Origin: Alloascoidea africana
Lineage: Eukaryota > Ascomycota > Alloascoideomycetes > Alloascoideales > Alloascoideaceae
Length of the DNA: 64,000 nt
Direction of reading: 5' to 3'
NCBI GenBank assembly: GCA_030581615.1
Contig: JAKTTT010000024.1
Span: 124,001-188,000, forward strand
Positions 21,395 to 32,017 of the stretch are shown here, in pieces. Numbering within the stretch: the first letter of the stretch is position 1; each line of letters starts with the position of its first letter. The notes beneath the pieces are model-generated. The model saw only the letters and a list, made by a program, of their open reading frames with translations. It did no database searches and was not told the DNA's origin. Made by a program: the position numbers and the translations under genes.

Positions 21395-24300
21395 ATGGTG
21401 GCAGCCAGGAAACGGTTACGTCGGGCCTTTAACAACTCTGACTCTGAAGATGACGAGAGTACACACCCACGAAAAAGACTCTCTTCAAAAAGCCTTGGGA
21501 ACCCTGAACCAAACGACGAAAATGACAATAGTCAAGACAAAATCGTTGGATCCCATCATATAAGGCGAAGACCACGGCCTAACTATGCTGTTGATTTGGA
21601 TGACGATGATGAGGACGACGAATTTGAAGATGAAGTGCAAGAGAAAGAACAAGAACAAGAACAAGAACAAGACTTGGAAACTGGGAATGAGAACCATGAA
21701 AGTAAGTATTCACTGATTTCTGTAATTCTGCCCTTACCCCCAAATCTTCTTTTTCTTTGATTGCACATTGTTTTTGCTTTTGGTTTCTTGTTTGTTGCTC
21801 GCCGTCTGTTCATCGGTAGTTGTCTCTTCTCTTGATTATATTATAGAACACGCGTTTGGTAACATGTCTATTCGGTAAAGGTGAACGGAAACAAATGGAA
21901 GAGCTTGCTTCCTCTTTAAACAACAACATTAATGATGACCCTATTGAAAATGAAGATACCGCTCAGACACCCTCGTGCCATGTCATTCTTAAAATCAGCA
22001 AAGAATTGTTAACCCTGAAACAAAACGGAAAAGAAAATGGATACCACACAATCATTGCTGAGAAGGAGGAATCATACGAACATGTAAATGTGAATGTGAA
22101 TGGAAATGGAAATGAACACGATAGATTATTGTCTGCAACACCAGTTATCGAAGTGGAAGAAACAGATATAGATGAACATGATAAAGGTACAAATCCATTC
22201 TCCTTCTCTTTTATCTTCTATGTCTTTCTTCTTTTTCCTGTCAAGTGTGTTTCCAAGGCGCTAACTTTACTACTTTTTTTACTAGAAGAATCTGAGCAAC
22301 CAGACACAGAGGATGATAGTATAAGAACAACACGATCGTCAAGGAGGCGTTCTCTAAGGTCTGCTGCAATGTCCAGTGTCGCAAAACCAGATCAAACAAA
22401 ATCAAAAAAGTCCAAAAAATCAAAGTCCCATAAAGCAACCCGATCAAATTCTCAAAAGGCAAATGAATCAGAGGATGAATACATAGAATCTGATTCTGAA
22501 GAAGAAAATGATGGAATGGAGGATGAAGACCTGTACTCTGAAGAAGAAGCTGTACGTGATCGCCAAAAAGATAAGTTTATTGAGGATGATAACGACGATG
22601 AGGACATTGATTATGAAGAACATTTGAGACGTCCAACTAGACGCTCTGGTAGATTACGTTCACGGGGAAGATCAGCAAAACCTGAGGATGAACATGACCA
22701 TGATTCGCGACCAATGTCTCTTCGAGATGAATTGGCAGAGTTAAATCCAGCAAGTTCAGCACCCAGAAAGCTTCACTTACGATCAAGAAAAGTGGTAAAC
22801 TACGAGCTTCCACCCCCCATCACAGATAACTATCAGCTAGAAGAAATGGCAATTGAGGTGGCAACTCCAAAAGCAAGGAGAAATGGAGGACATGTAAATC
22901 TAAGGAGATTGTTCCCCACAATTGGCCCATTTGGCGGTAGCGGCGTGACATCAATATTTGGTCCGAATGTTCCAGGAGTGAATATGGCAAACAAGCCAAT
23001 AGATGATGACGACGACGATGATGATGATGATTTGATTCCTAGTGCTTTAAATCAAGTTGGCGGAGGTGGAGGACTGGCCACACCTTCAACAAATGTTGGG
23101 AAACTCAAAAAGAATAATCTTGCCGATTCAGACCCATTGGGTGTTGATATGAACATTGATTTTTCAGTGGTTGGCGGCCTTGATAACTATATCGATCAAC
23201 TGAAGGAAATGGTGGCTCTTCCTCTACTATATCCAGAAGTTTATCAAAGGTTTGGAATTACTCCTCCAAGAGGTGTTCTTTTCCATGGTCCTCCTGGCAC
23301 AGGTAAAACTCTAATGGCACGAGCTTTGGCGGCAAGCTGTTCAACTGGGGGTCAAAAGATTACTTTTTTCATGCGTAAAGGAGCCGATTGTCTCTCCAAA
23401 TGGGTGGGAGAAGCTGAAAGACAACTTCGACTGTTGTTTGAGGAAGCGAAAAATCAGCAACCCAGTATCATTTTTTTCGATGAAATTGATGGTTTGGCGC
23501 CAGTGCGATCTTCAAAGCAGGAACAAATCCATGCCTCTATTGTTTCAACTCTTTTGGCACTGATGGATGGTATGGACAACCGTGGGCAGGTTATTGTCAT
23601 TGGAGCGACAAATAGGCCGGATTCAGTTGATCCAGCGTTACGTAGACCTGGAAGATTCGATAGAGAGTTTTATTTCCCTCTTCCAGATGAAAAATCTCGC
23701 AAACGAATACTGGAAATCCATACGCGAAAATGGGATCCTCCTCTTACTTCTGACTTTTTGGATAAAGTGGCAGCAATGACAAAGGGATACGGTGGTGCTG
23801 ATCTAAGAGCTTTGTGTACCGAGGCAGCACTAAACAGTATCCAGAGAAAGTATCCTCAGATTTATCAGTCCAAAGAGAAACTGGTCATTGATCCAAATGA
23901 AATTACAGTCGCTGCAAGAGATTTTATGACTGCTATTGGTAAAATCATTCCATCATCTGCCAGGTCTACTTCAACTTTGGCAGCTCCACTTCCTAATCAT
24001 GTTCGGCCACTTTTGTCTGAAATAGTGGAGTCTCTAAACAACACTGTTGATCAACTTGTGCCTGTGAAAAAGAAACCATCTTCTTTAAAAGATGCACAGT
24101 ACGAAGGTGATATCGATGGCGAAGCGGACTTTGAGAAACAGGAGATGATGAAACATATTCAAGATTCACGGATATGCCGGCCACGTTTACTTGTAACAGG
24201 AAATGGTGGCCAAGGGCAACAATACATTGGTGGAGCGATTCTGAACCATTTAGAAGGATTCCAGGTACAATCATTTGATTTGGGGACGCTTTTAGGGGAT

Positions 24301-26058
24301 TCAACTCGAACGCCAGAGGCAGCGATTATTCAACTGTTTGTCGAGGCTCGAAGACATAAACCAAGTGTTATCTATATCCCGAATGTCGAAATATGGTGGA
24401 CTGCAATTTCGGATTCTGCCAGGCTTACGTTTGCTACGTTTCTACGGACGATTTTACCAACGGAACCAGTATTGCTACTTGCAATAGCAGATGTTAAAAG
24501 CGAGGAGCTGGACCCTGGCATTCATGCATTATTTGGATACGAGAGACAGAATAATGTAGAGCTTATTCCTCCTACAGCGAGCCAGAGGAAAGAATTCTTT
24601 GAATCATTTTTGAAAGTTCTAAGGATGAAACCTACGGACTATGATGATTATAAAAGCAAGAAGAAAAGGCTACCGCCTAAATTAGCTATTGCTCCAAAAC
24701 CTGCAGAAAAGATCTTGGGAAAACAGGAGTTGAGGTTACAAGAGCGGAAGGATATGAGACTTAAAAACCTGTTAAAAATCAAACTTAGCGGGCTTATGGA
24801 CTTGTTCAAAAATCGATATAAGCGGTTTAAGAAACCACCTATTGATGATGCTCTTCTTGTACATCTTTTTGAGAGACCTCCACCATTGCTACCTTTGCCC
24901 GATGGGACAATACCCGAGCCTCCTCAGTATGCCTATGTTCTAGACGGTGACATGATTTTACAAGTTTTGACAGGTAAAAAATTCTTTAATATGGATCTCG
25001 ATATTGTGGAGGAAAGACTGTGGAATGGGTTTTACTCGGAACCCAAACAGTTTTTGAGAGATATTGAGATGATCTACCTCGATTCGGTCACTTTGGGTGA
25101 CCGAGAAAGACTGTTGAAGGCCAGTGAGATGTATGCGAATTGTCAAGTTGCGATTGACGAGATTGGTGATCCACAGTTTTTGGCCGATTGTCGTAGTCTG
25201 CATTCAAGAGAGAAAGAACGTCAAAAGAGGTATTTGGAAGAGCAGTCAAAAAAGCCACAACAAGAAGATCAACAGGATACCACTGTGACGCTAACAGAAA
25301 TTGAACCTGAACCTGAACCTGAACCTGCAAAAGTGGTTGTGCCGCCACCACTACTGCTGATCGAAGCCACAAACAAGGATTCTGGAAATTCCAAAGTGTC
25401 TAAGACTACTACAAATGGGGATGGTTTGGTTCAGGAGAACAATGCTACAGTTCCAAGTGATAGGATGAATATTGATCAACTTATATCCCATGATACCATA
25501 ATGGAAGATGGTGTTTCATCGTCAGTAACTGGGAAAGTTTTCTCTGTGAATGGCGGAATCAATGCGGTTGCTGATGCAAAGCCGACTGACACAACCCCTG
25601 TTGATCAACAAAAGCCAGAAGAACAAAATAATGAAGCTATAATTCAAGGTGAGGCGCCGCCTAATGACAAAGAGGGAAATTCTAAAGTAAATGTTGAAAA
25701 ACCAAAGTTGGCTGATTGTTGTCCCCCATCGCCAGCATCTTCAAACAAAGATGAAAAAGTTCCTAATCAGGTAGACGTAGTAGGCGACAAGGAGAAGCAA
25801 GATGAGGTTGAAGATGAAGACGAGGAACTGGAAGCAAACAATCCTGAATACAATTTTGACGAAGAAAAGTCTAAGCAATTTGTTGATGAGCTAATTACAA
25901 AGACGGATGGTTTTACAGTGGAAGAACTAGAGCAAGTGAATTCAAAGTTGGTTGAGATAATATGGGAGAACAGGAGCAGTTGGAATCGTACTGAGATTCT
26001 AGAAATTGCAAAAGAGAAGATTTACAGTGTTTTGACCATGATTAACAGAAGCAAATGA
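21395..26058 (+). CDS. YTA7: YTA7, ATAD2-type chromatin AAA ATPase with bromodomain-like region
   Basis: Three exons, 21395-21701, 21881-22186 and 22286-26058, join in frame to 1,461 residues. Yta7/ATAD2 proteins act on histone H3-H4 in the nucleus, limiting nucleosome density and marking chromatin boundaries. The amino third is acidic with basic Arg/Ser blocks and a nine-Asp run. AAA1 has Walker A GPPGTGKT at 539-546, Walker B IIFFDEID with Asp603-Glu604, and GATNRPDSVDPALRRPGRFD. A degenerate second AAA unit follows, then a bromodomain-like helical region near residues 1100-1185, and an acidic tail. Intron 1 starts GTAAGT and must end at AAAG/21880 to keep the frame; the nearer TATAG would give a stop. 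Intron 2 (22187-22285) starts GTACAA, has GCTAAC, and is 99 bases with no stop, so it could be read through. Start chosen at the first ATG. Confidence 0.93.
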
Positions 26059-27849
26059 GAACACACACTAAAACTAAAAGTTTTACTACTACCACTGCCA
26101 CTGCTGCTCACTTTTGTATGATAGATTGTTTTAAAATTTTCTCATCTTGTTAGATCATCACTTTATTTACATGGCTACGATTATGAAATGATACTTGATT
26201 ATATTTTTTTTCTTTTTTGGGTGTGTGTAATGAGTATATAGAGTGCTTTATGTGAGAGCCATAGCACCAAAATGAGTCTGCCTCTCTCGTATGAGCTCAA
26301 GAGAGGAATTGTTATAAACAACAACACAAATCAAATTTAACCTATTCAGTATTTTATTTTTATTTTTATTTTATTTTTCCTAATTGTTTCCAGTCACCGT
26401 TTGAAATGTTTTTGAAATGTGTAGATTTTGCGTTTAAACATTATAGTGATGGATCATCATCGGTTATGGTGGTGGTATGGCGCTTAATACAATCCAGAGA
26501 GTTTCAGAGCTTGGTTTGGATTTGGAGATCCAGTTTTCCCTTCCCTTTGTCTATGGACATGTTGAAAAGTAATTGATTGATCAAATAGGTGGTTGTAATA
26601 CGGTTTGGTTCACTCGGAAACTGTTGGTTAGACTTGAACAGAAAAACTGCATTTCATCTACTAGACTAGACTAGAAACTGGTTGGGTAAGAAAGAACCCA
26701 AGAAGCCACTAAGAAGTCATTTGGGCTTTCTATTATTATTACTACAAGATATATTCTAGTATGTATCTATTCTCTAAAGACCTAGAATTTTATTTCGAAT
26801 CCAAAACACTTCATATGGAGGTCATCGGTCTGATCTGAATTTATTCAGTCCTTTTCTTTTTTTGACTGTACGGTAACTAATCTCTCAGTATATCATTTTG
26901 AACCCCACCCTCTTTGATTGAATCTTTTTCCAATTTCAACGATGACGAAGAAAATCTAGAAATTGAAAGACTTTTCTTGACCCACCACCACCGACCGACG
27001 ACCGACCTTCAAAATGGTGTGTGGGTTGAGAACGTGAGATAAGCTTCTTTTTTCAACTTTATCCCACAAAAAGAAATTTCCAAGTTTTTACTCGCTTTTT
27101 CTTAACCTTACGCAGATAAAGCATCCCTTGATCGATGATACACTTTGTAAAAAGAATATAAACTAGGTTCAATTTTTTTATTTTTATTTTGTACTTGTTA
27201 TGAGAGATGTTTTTGGGACGATGCAAAACGCCAATCCTTACTTACTCATTTGATATCCAACACAACCCCGTTTAACATTATTTCATGGGAAAAAAGGAGC
27301 AGTATATAACACACACACACACACGATATAGCTAGAATAACAGGTGTATCACTATGTGGGAGTGAGTTAAAACTATACCAATAATTATCTCAATTTGATG
27401 ATTCCTGAGATATACACCCTACATTGTCAATCTGAAATACCAAGCCATATTCAAATTTGAAATTGGAAAGGATTGGATCTAGGAGAGGGAACATCTCTTT
27501 TTTTTCTTGTTTGAAATCTGGACTATTACTATTTCATCGTTCAAAAAACATATAACTTGGATTGGAATCAAAAAAAGAAAAAAATGCAAATGCTAACCCA
27601 AGCATTTTAGGTATATTGTTTGTTTAAAACATAAATAAAAACGTAAAGAAAACAAAACGTATAGATTTTGAGTGATTGATTTGATTTGATTTGATTTAAG
27701 AGAGAAAAACAAAAAATCGGGAAATCATTGTTGTTTTGATGCATACAATTTCAAACTTGACAAAACATTACTACGCACGCTATATCTTTCCTTTCCTTTT
27801 CTTTTTCCCCCCCTTCCTTTTTAATACTTGTCCAAAATTATCCCCCCTT
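26059..27849. other. Long convergent intergenic region between YTA7 and the FAD-fold gene
   Basis: No supported gene, although 1.8 kb is long for a tail-to-tail gap. AT-rich, with TTTTA tracts near 26350, an (AC)n run at 27309-27324 and GATTT units near 27675. Short frames only. No tRNA-like B box was found. Confidence 0.55.
27309..27324. repeat. (AC)n microsatellite
   Basis: Eight AC units within the convergent gap. Confidence 0.9.
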
Positions 27850-29493
27850 TTACAACTTGTACTTGACCTCGGTCTTGGAAGCAGTTCCAGGACCAATTTC
27901 GGTCTGGGTGATTGAAATTGGTGCAAATGGAGCAAAAGGCCCCGTGGTTGGGTATTTCCCAACAACTGGTCCAACAGGTGCAATTCCCTTGGGGAATTTG
28001 TGGATTGGTGCACCATCTTCTGGAGTCCAATGCTTGGAGAAAGATTTGTTAAAGAATTCATCACCGTATTCAACAACATTTGCAATGTACTTGCCAATTG
28101 CAGGCAAGTTTTCAATGCCGAATTGGGCTTGACCGGTTCCCAAAATAAGGTTCTTGTACTGTGGGTGCTCACCTAACAAGAAAGGTGTTTCCAAAGTAGC
28201 AGAAGGTGCAAAAGATGCAAGCTTGGGAGCAGTTGGAGCAGGGAGAGTTGGAACGAGAGTAGGAGCAACGGGGAAAGGCTTTGCTGGAGCCACTGGAGCA
28301 GGTAAATCTGTGGAAGAGCTATAAACAACCTTGGGTTCTGCTGCGGTGGTTGTAGTAACCTCGACCTTTTTCTCAACATCACCGTCGGCTTGAACAGTGG
28401 TGGTTTCAACCTGAACAGCAGCAGGGGCAGGGACGGGGGCAGGGACAAGAGGAATTTCGATTCCAACATCTCTAGCATCACCAGAAATCACGGTCTTTTC
28501 AGCTTCTAGCTTAACGCCATGCTCGGTGACAACACCTGTAACAGCATTGTTTTCATCGAAAACCAGGGTCTGAACCTTATCTGGAACAAACTTTGCGCCT
28601 AATTTCTGCAATTCGTTGTAAACCACAGTCAACTTATCACTGGGCTTTGGACCCTCATAGTACTGGTAATTGGCACTGAGTTTCTGATCACCATCAACGT
28701 TATTCCACTTGTAACTTGTGTATTTCTCTTCTGGAGTTTCGTACTCATCGGAGGCCTGGAAAGTGCCCTTGAAGACAGGGTCCGATGTCCACAGCTTCGT
28801 GGACTCCTCTGTAAGGGCCTCGACCACAGCGGGCTCGGGCGTGGGCAGACTGACATGGGGTGGATGTGCGTAGCTTGTGGTTGTTTCCTCCTTCTTGACA
28901 GTGCCTCCTAGAGCAGAAGTGGTGGTTGTGGTCTCTTCCTTGACCAGGGCGGCTGGAGCAGTGGGGATAGGGGGCTGGATATAGGTGGTCTCTTCCTTGA
29001 CAGCGTACTCGGGAGCACCAGCGTAGACGGTGGTTTCTTCCTTGACGGTAACAGGGGCCGCTGGAACGGGCTTTGTTGGGAAATCAAACTCCACGGGGGT
29101 TCCATCTGGATAAAAAGCCACGGGCACTGGAGCAGGCACTGGAGCAGGAGCATCTGGATAGAACGGAGTAGGGGGCAATGGGGGCTTCACCTCGGTGCTC
29201 ACAGTCTCCTTTGTCACGTAGGCCGGGTGTATCTGGACGGGCTGTGGCTGCTGTTCCTGCTCGGTTTTGACGGTGGTGGTCTGAGCACCAAATGGCCCTG
29301 TTGTGGTGGTTGTCTCGGTGGTGGTGGTCTTGACCTCATCGACGGAGTCAATCACGTCGGCGGCATTGGGGTCGACGATGGTGACGTTTTTGTAGTCGTT
29401 ACGGAGCAGCCACAGGGCGGTGGACAGGCCGTAGGAGCCGCCTCCGATGACGAGGATGGGGGCGTTTTTGTCTGCGGGAGGAGGAGTAGACAT
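27850..29493 (-). CDS. DAO-fold FAD-oxidoreductase-like protein disrupted by KEETT low-complexity repeats
   Basis: A 547-residue intronless frame. Residues 11-42 form a Rossmann FAD-binding start (APILVIGGGSYGLSTALWLL, then VTIVDP) as in D-amino-acid and fructosyl-amine oxidases. About 240-345 keep a mid-domain (LGAKFVPDKVQTLVFDENN). About 448-480 keep the closing FAD segment (LILGTGQAQFGIENLPAIGK). Between these, two long Thr/Pro/Val/Glu-rich stretches replace most of the expected catalytic and substrate region. One holds at least four VKEETT-type repeats, the other Pro-Val-Ala runs. The carboxyl end is KYKL, a non-canonical PTS1-like tail. Codon use is strongly biased, like HSP60, which suggests high expression. 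It may be a pseudo-enzyme turned structural or scaffold protein. The function is not known; the fold assignment is fairly firm. It shares a divergent promoter with LRA1. Confidence 0.8.
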   Translation of the reverse strand: MSTPPPADKNAPILVIGGGSYGLSTALWLLRNDYKNVTIVDPNAADVIDSVDEVKTTTTETTTTTGPFGAQTTTVKTEQEQQPQPVQIHPAYVTKETVSTEVKPPLPPTPFYPDAPAPVPAPVPVAFYPDGTPVEFDFPTKPVPAAPVTVKEETTVYAGAPEYAVKEETTYIQPPIPTAPAALVKEETTTTTSALGGTVKKEETTTSYAHPPHVSLPTPEPAVVEALTEESTKLWTSDPVFKGTFQASDEYETPEEKYTSYKWNNVDGDQKLSANYQYYEGPKPSDKLTVVYNELQKLGAKFVPDKVQTLVFDENNAVTGVVTEHGVKLEAEKTVISGDARDVGIEIPLVPAPVPAPAAVQVETTTVQADGDVEKKVEVTTTTAAEPKVVYSSSTDLPAPVAPAKPFPVAPTLVPTLPAPTAPKLASFAPSATLETPFLLGEHPQYKNLILGTGQAQFGIENLPAIGKYIANVVEYGDEFFNKSFSKHWTPEDGAPIHKFPKGIAPVGPVVGKYPTTGPFAPFAPISITQTEIGPGTASKTEVKYKL

Positions 29494-29563
29494 TGGTGGA
29501 TTGACGAGGGCAGGTGGTGGGAGAAGAGGAAGAGAAAGAGAAAGAGGAAGAGCTGGAAATGGT

Positions 29564-29570
29564 TATATAT
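29564..29570 (-). promoter_or_regulatory. TATA box of the FAD-fold gene
   Basis: TATATAT on the minus strand, 71 bases before the ATG at 29493. Confidence 0.55.
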
Positions 29571-29930
29571 GAGGAATGGGCGAGACGGGGTGGGCCGCCC
29601 TCTGTTTACTGTTTACCCTTTCCTGAAGCCGCTGTTTGGGCGAGAGCTGGCCCCCTCGAGCCGCCAGCGCTGGCTATTTTCGTATTGCCCGTTGCGGGCT
29701 GCGCCAGCCACGCCGATTCTGCGAGGAGCGGGCCCGGCAGGGCAGAGCGGCAGGGCAGAGCGGCAGCGAAGGCGAGAACGAGAGCGAGCGCGAGAGCAAA
29801 GGCAAGGGCAAGGGCAAGGGCCCAGCAGGAGCCGGAGCCAAACCTCCAGAACAGGCCGGTGGTGAAGCTGAGGGCCCATTTCTGGAGGAGCAGAGCTGGG
29901 CCCCGTTGCAGCCAGGTGTCGGGGTCCCAC

Positions 29931-29952
29931 CAACTCTGTTCCAACTCTGTTC
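29931..29952 (+). promoter_or_regulatory. Tandem CAACTCTGTTC, candidate upstream activating element of LRA1
   Basis: Two abutting exact 11-bp copies about 45-65 bases before the TATA of LRA1. TCTGTTCC also occurs on the coding strand of the LRA2 promoter (32171-32178). A regulatory role is inference only. Confidence 0.35.
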
Positions 29953-29993
29953 CTGCCCGGGCAGAGTTTGCCCCGAGCCCCTGGCCCCGGGTT

Positions 29994-30002
29994 CTTTATA
30001 AG
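29994..30002 (+). promoter_or_regulatory. TATA box of LRA1
   Basis: CTTTATAAG about 65 bases before the LRA1 ATG, the usual yeast spacing for a regulated gene. Confidence 0.5.
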
Positions 30003-30036
30003 ACGGGGGTCCTCCGCACCAGAACAGGGAGAGTAG

Positions 30037-30063
30037 GATCAAGATCAAGATCAAGATCAAGAT
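30037..30063 (+). repeat. (GATCAA)4 hexamer repeat abutting the LRA1 start codon
   Basis: Four GATCAA units followed by GATC run straight into the ATG at 30065, so the repeat forms the immediate 5' leader. Confidence 0.9.
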
Positions 30064-30064
30064 C

Positions 30065-30877
30065 ATGACTTTTCGTCTGCTGCTGGACAAGACCGTCGTC
30101 GTCACCGGCGGGCTCACGGGCATTGGCCGCGCCATCGCGCTCGGCATGGCCCGCCACGGCGCCAACGTGGTCGTGAACCACGAGCCCTCCCGCGAACAGG
30201 CCGCGCTGGCCGTGGAGATGGCCAAGGAGATCGCCAGCGAAACCGCCAGCGAAACCGCCAGCGAAACCACGAGCGGCCGCTTTCTGGCGGTGCCGGGCGA
30301 CATCTCGCAGCCCGAAACGTCGCGCGAGCTGATCCGGCTGGCCGTGGAGCGGTTTGGCGAGGTCAACGTGCTCGTGTCCAACGCTGGCATCTGCCCGTTC
30401 GCCCAGTTTCCCGAGATGCCCGCGGAGACCTACTTGAGGACCAGGGCCGTGAACCTGGACGGGGCCTTCTTCGTGGTCCAGGCCGCCGCGAAGCAGATGG
30501 TCCAGCAGGGCAAGGGCGGCAGCATCATCGGCATCTCGAGCATCTCGGCTCTCGTGGGCGGCTCGCTCCAAGCCCACTACACGCCGACCAAGGCCGGGGT
30601 TCTGTCGCTGATGCAGTCCGTGGCCTGTGCCCTGGGCAAGCACGGAATCAGAGCGAACGCCATTCTGCCGGGCACGATCGAGACGGCCATCAACAGAGAC
30701 GACCTGGCCGACGCCGGCAAGAGGAACTACACCATGGGACGAGTGCCCCTGGGCCGGTTGGGCAGTCCTCACGACATTGTGGGGCCTGCCGTGTTTCTGG
30801 CCTGCGACGAGCTGTCCTCCTACGTGAACGGAGCCCAGATCTTGGTCGACGGCGGCCTGTTTGTGAACTTACAATAA
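30065..30877 (+). CDS. LRA1: L-rhamnose 1-dehydrogenase (SDR family)
   Basis: A 270-residue short-chain dehydrogenase that would oxidise L-rhamnose to L-rhamnono-lactone with NAD(P), the first step of the non-phosphorylated fungal rhamnose pathway. The coenzyme loop is TGGLTGIG at 14-21, NAG lies at 106-108, and the catalytic residues are Ser159 or Ser161, Tyr172 and Lys176. The stretches GKGGSIIGISSISALVGG, YTPTKAG and the ending VDGGLFVNLQ are very close to the Scheffersomyces stipitis enzyme as I recall it. A repeat insertion (EIASETASETASETTSG, residues 56-71) comes from a 12-bp tandem. The gene is strikingly GC-rich for the window, especially at third positions. This could reflect transfer or expression-driven codon bias. 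It ends 26 bases before the end of LRA2, which faces it. Confidence 0.88.
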   Translation: MTFRLLLDKTVVVTGGLTGIGRAIALGMARHGANVVVNHEPSREQAALAVEMAKEIASETASETASETTSGRFLAVPGDISQPETSRELIRLAVERFGEVNVLVSNAGICPFAQFPEMPAETYLRTRAVNLDGAFFVVQAAAKQMVQQGKGGSIIGISSISALVGGSLQAHYTPTKAGVLSLMQSVACALGKHGIRANAILPGTIETAINRDDLADAGKRNYTMGRVPLGRLGSPHDIVGPAVFLACDELSSYVNGAQILVDGGLFVNLQ

Positions 30878-30903
30878 TAGATAGATAGATGGAAGTAGCA
30901 TCT

Positions 30904-32017
30904 TTAGTATATATTGTATGCCTGTAATGCGTTGAAGAAAACAATCTTATCTATTTGCATCCTATTGAGACCACACATTTCGAAAACTCGTCTAGTCAAT
31001 TCACCCCAACAGTCAAATCCATCTTGTCTCGTGGCGTTACAAATGGGCCAATCACTGCCCCAAACCACCCGATCTGGGCCCCAGAGCTCAAGACAAGCCT
31101 GAACCCAAGGGTACGCTTTGATAGCTAGATTCTGCACATTATCCGTTGGGAAAGGAAACTCTGAAAGCAGACCTGAGAGCTTTATATAGGAGTTTGTATG
31201 TTGGCTCATAATCTCCATAGCTTTGCGCCATTCCAAAAACTTTGGACAATAATTCTTAGTTTCCGACAATTGTGCAACTTCAATTTCAATTTCAATTTCA
31301 AAATCAGGCTTGCTCAAATGGTTGATTATATACCGAGTCTGTCTCGTTGCCGCCATCATTTCAATTGTCTCTTCAAATTGCCATAATCCGCCTCTGTGGA
31401 TGTCAATCCCAAGCTCAAATGCGTAGCCCTGTTCTCCAAGCCATTGAAGCGAATCGATAAAATTCGCACTCGTCATGGTCCCACAAGGTTTGTCCTGGAC
31501 GAGATATCGAAACCCTTTCACAAGACTGAAACCGGTTCTATCCGCATTTGCTAATTCTCTAACATAGTTTTGTACTTGTCTGCGACCACCAGGAATAGGC
31601 GCCCAGGGCATCATCGCTTTCACAAGCCGATGTTCTGATCTTGAATAGTATTGACGTTAGTAATAGATGAGATTGTAACGGCAAAAACAAAATGGACCCA
31701 TACCTCGCGTTCATCTCTGCAACAGTGGCATATTCTTTAATTGCCAAATCCCATCCTTTTTCATCATCGTTATTGGGACTTGCACTGGACTTGACGTCCG
31801 CCTCGATCCACACAATTCCAACGATCTTGATTTTGATTTTGGTCTCGTCCGTTTCCAATTCCCCTTTTCCTTCCCCTTCCCCTTCCCCGCACCTGTTTTG
31901 AACAATATAATCTTCAAGAGTATGACTCTTGAACAGAGGATGTTCTCTGGTCATCCAGTTCAGATCAGACAATTGGGAGGCTTTGAAAAGATGAACATGG
32001 GTGTCGATTGTGGACAT
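30904..32017 (-). CDS. LRA2: L-rhamnono-gamma-lactonase (amidohydrolase-2 family)
   Basis: Two exons, 31704-32017 and 30904-31639 on the minus strand, give 349 residues. The 64-base intron starts GTATGG, has a perfect TACTAAC branch site and ends TTCAAG. Joining gives EMNARSEHRLVKAMMPWAPI across the junction. The family hydrolyses sugar lactones; here the product would be L-rhamnonate, the second pathway step. Signs of the fold are the metal-binding DTHVHLF at residues 5-11, the strands INHLSKPDF and IKLSGLLSEF, and the closing motif WGSDWP. Two charged or alternating insertions, GEGEGEGKG and EIEIEIEV, come from six-base tandem repeats. The start is the ATG just before THVH; upstream codons look like leader. 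Substrate assignment rests on pairing with LRA1. Confidence 0.82.

Larger units (their letters stand above)
29494..30064. promoter_or_regulatory. Divergent GC-rich promoter shared by the FAD-fold gene and LRA1
   Basis: 571 bases separate two genes transcribed away from each other. Each side has a TATA-like element about 65-75 bases before its ATG. The LRA1 side carries an 11-bp tandem repeat (29931-29952). The middle (about 29750-29840) is rich in CGAGAGCGAG, GGGCAAG and GGCAGAGC repeats. Open frames crossing it on both strands are a result of its high GC content. Confidence 0.6.
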
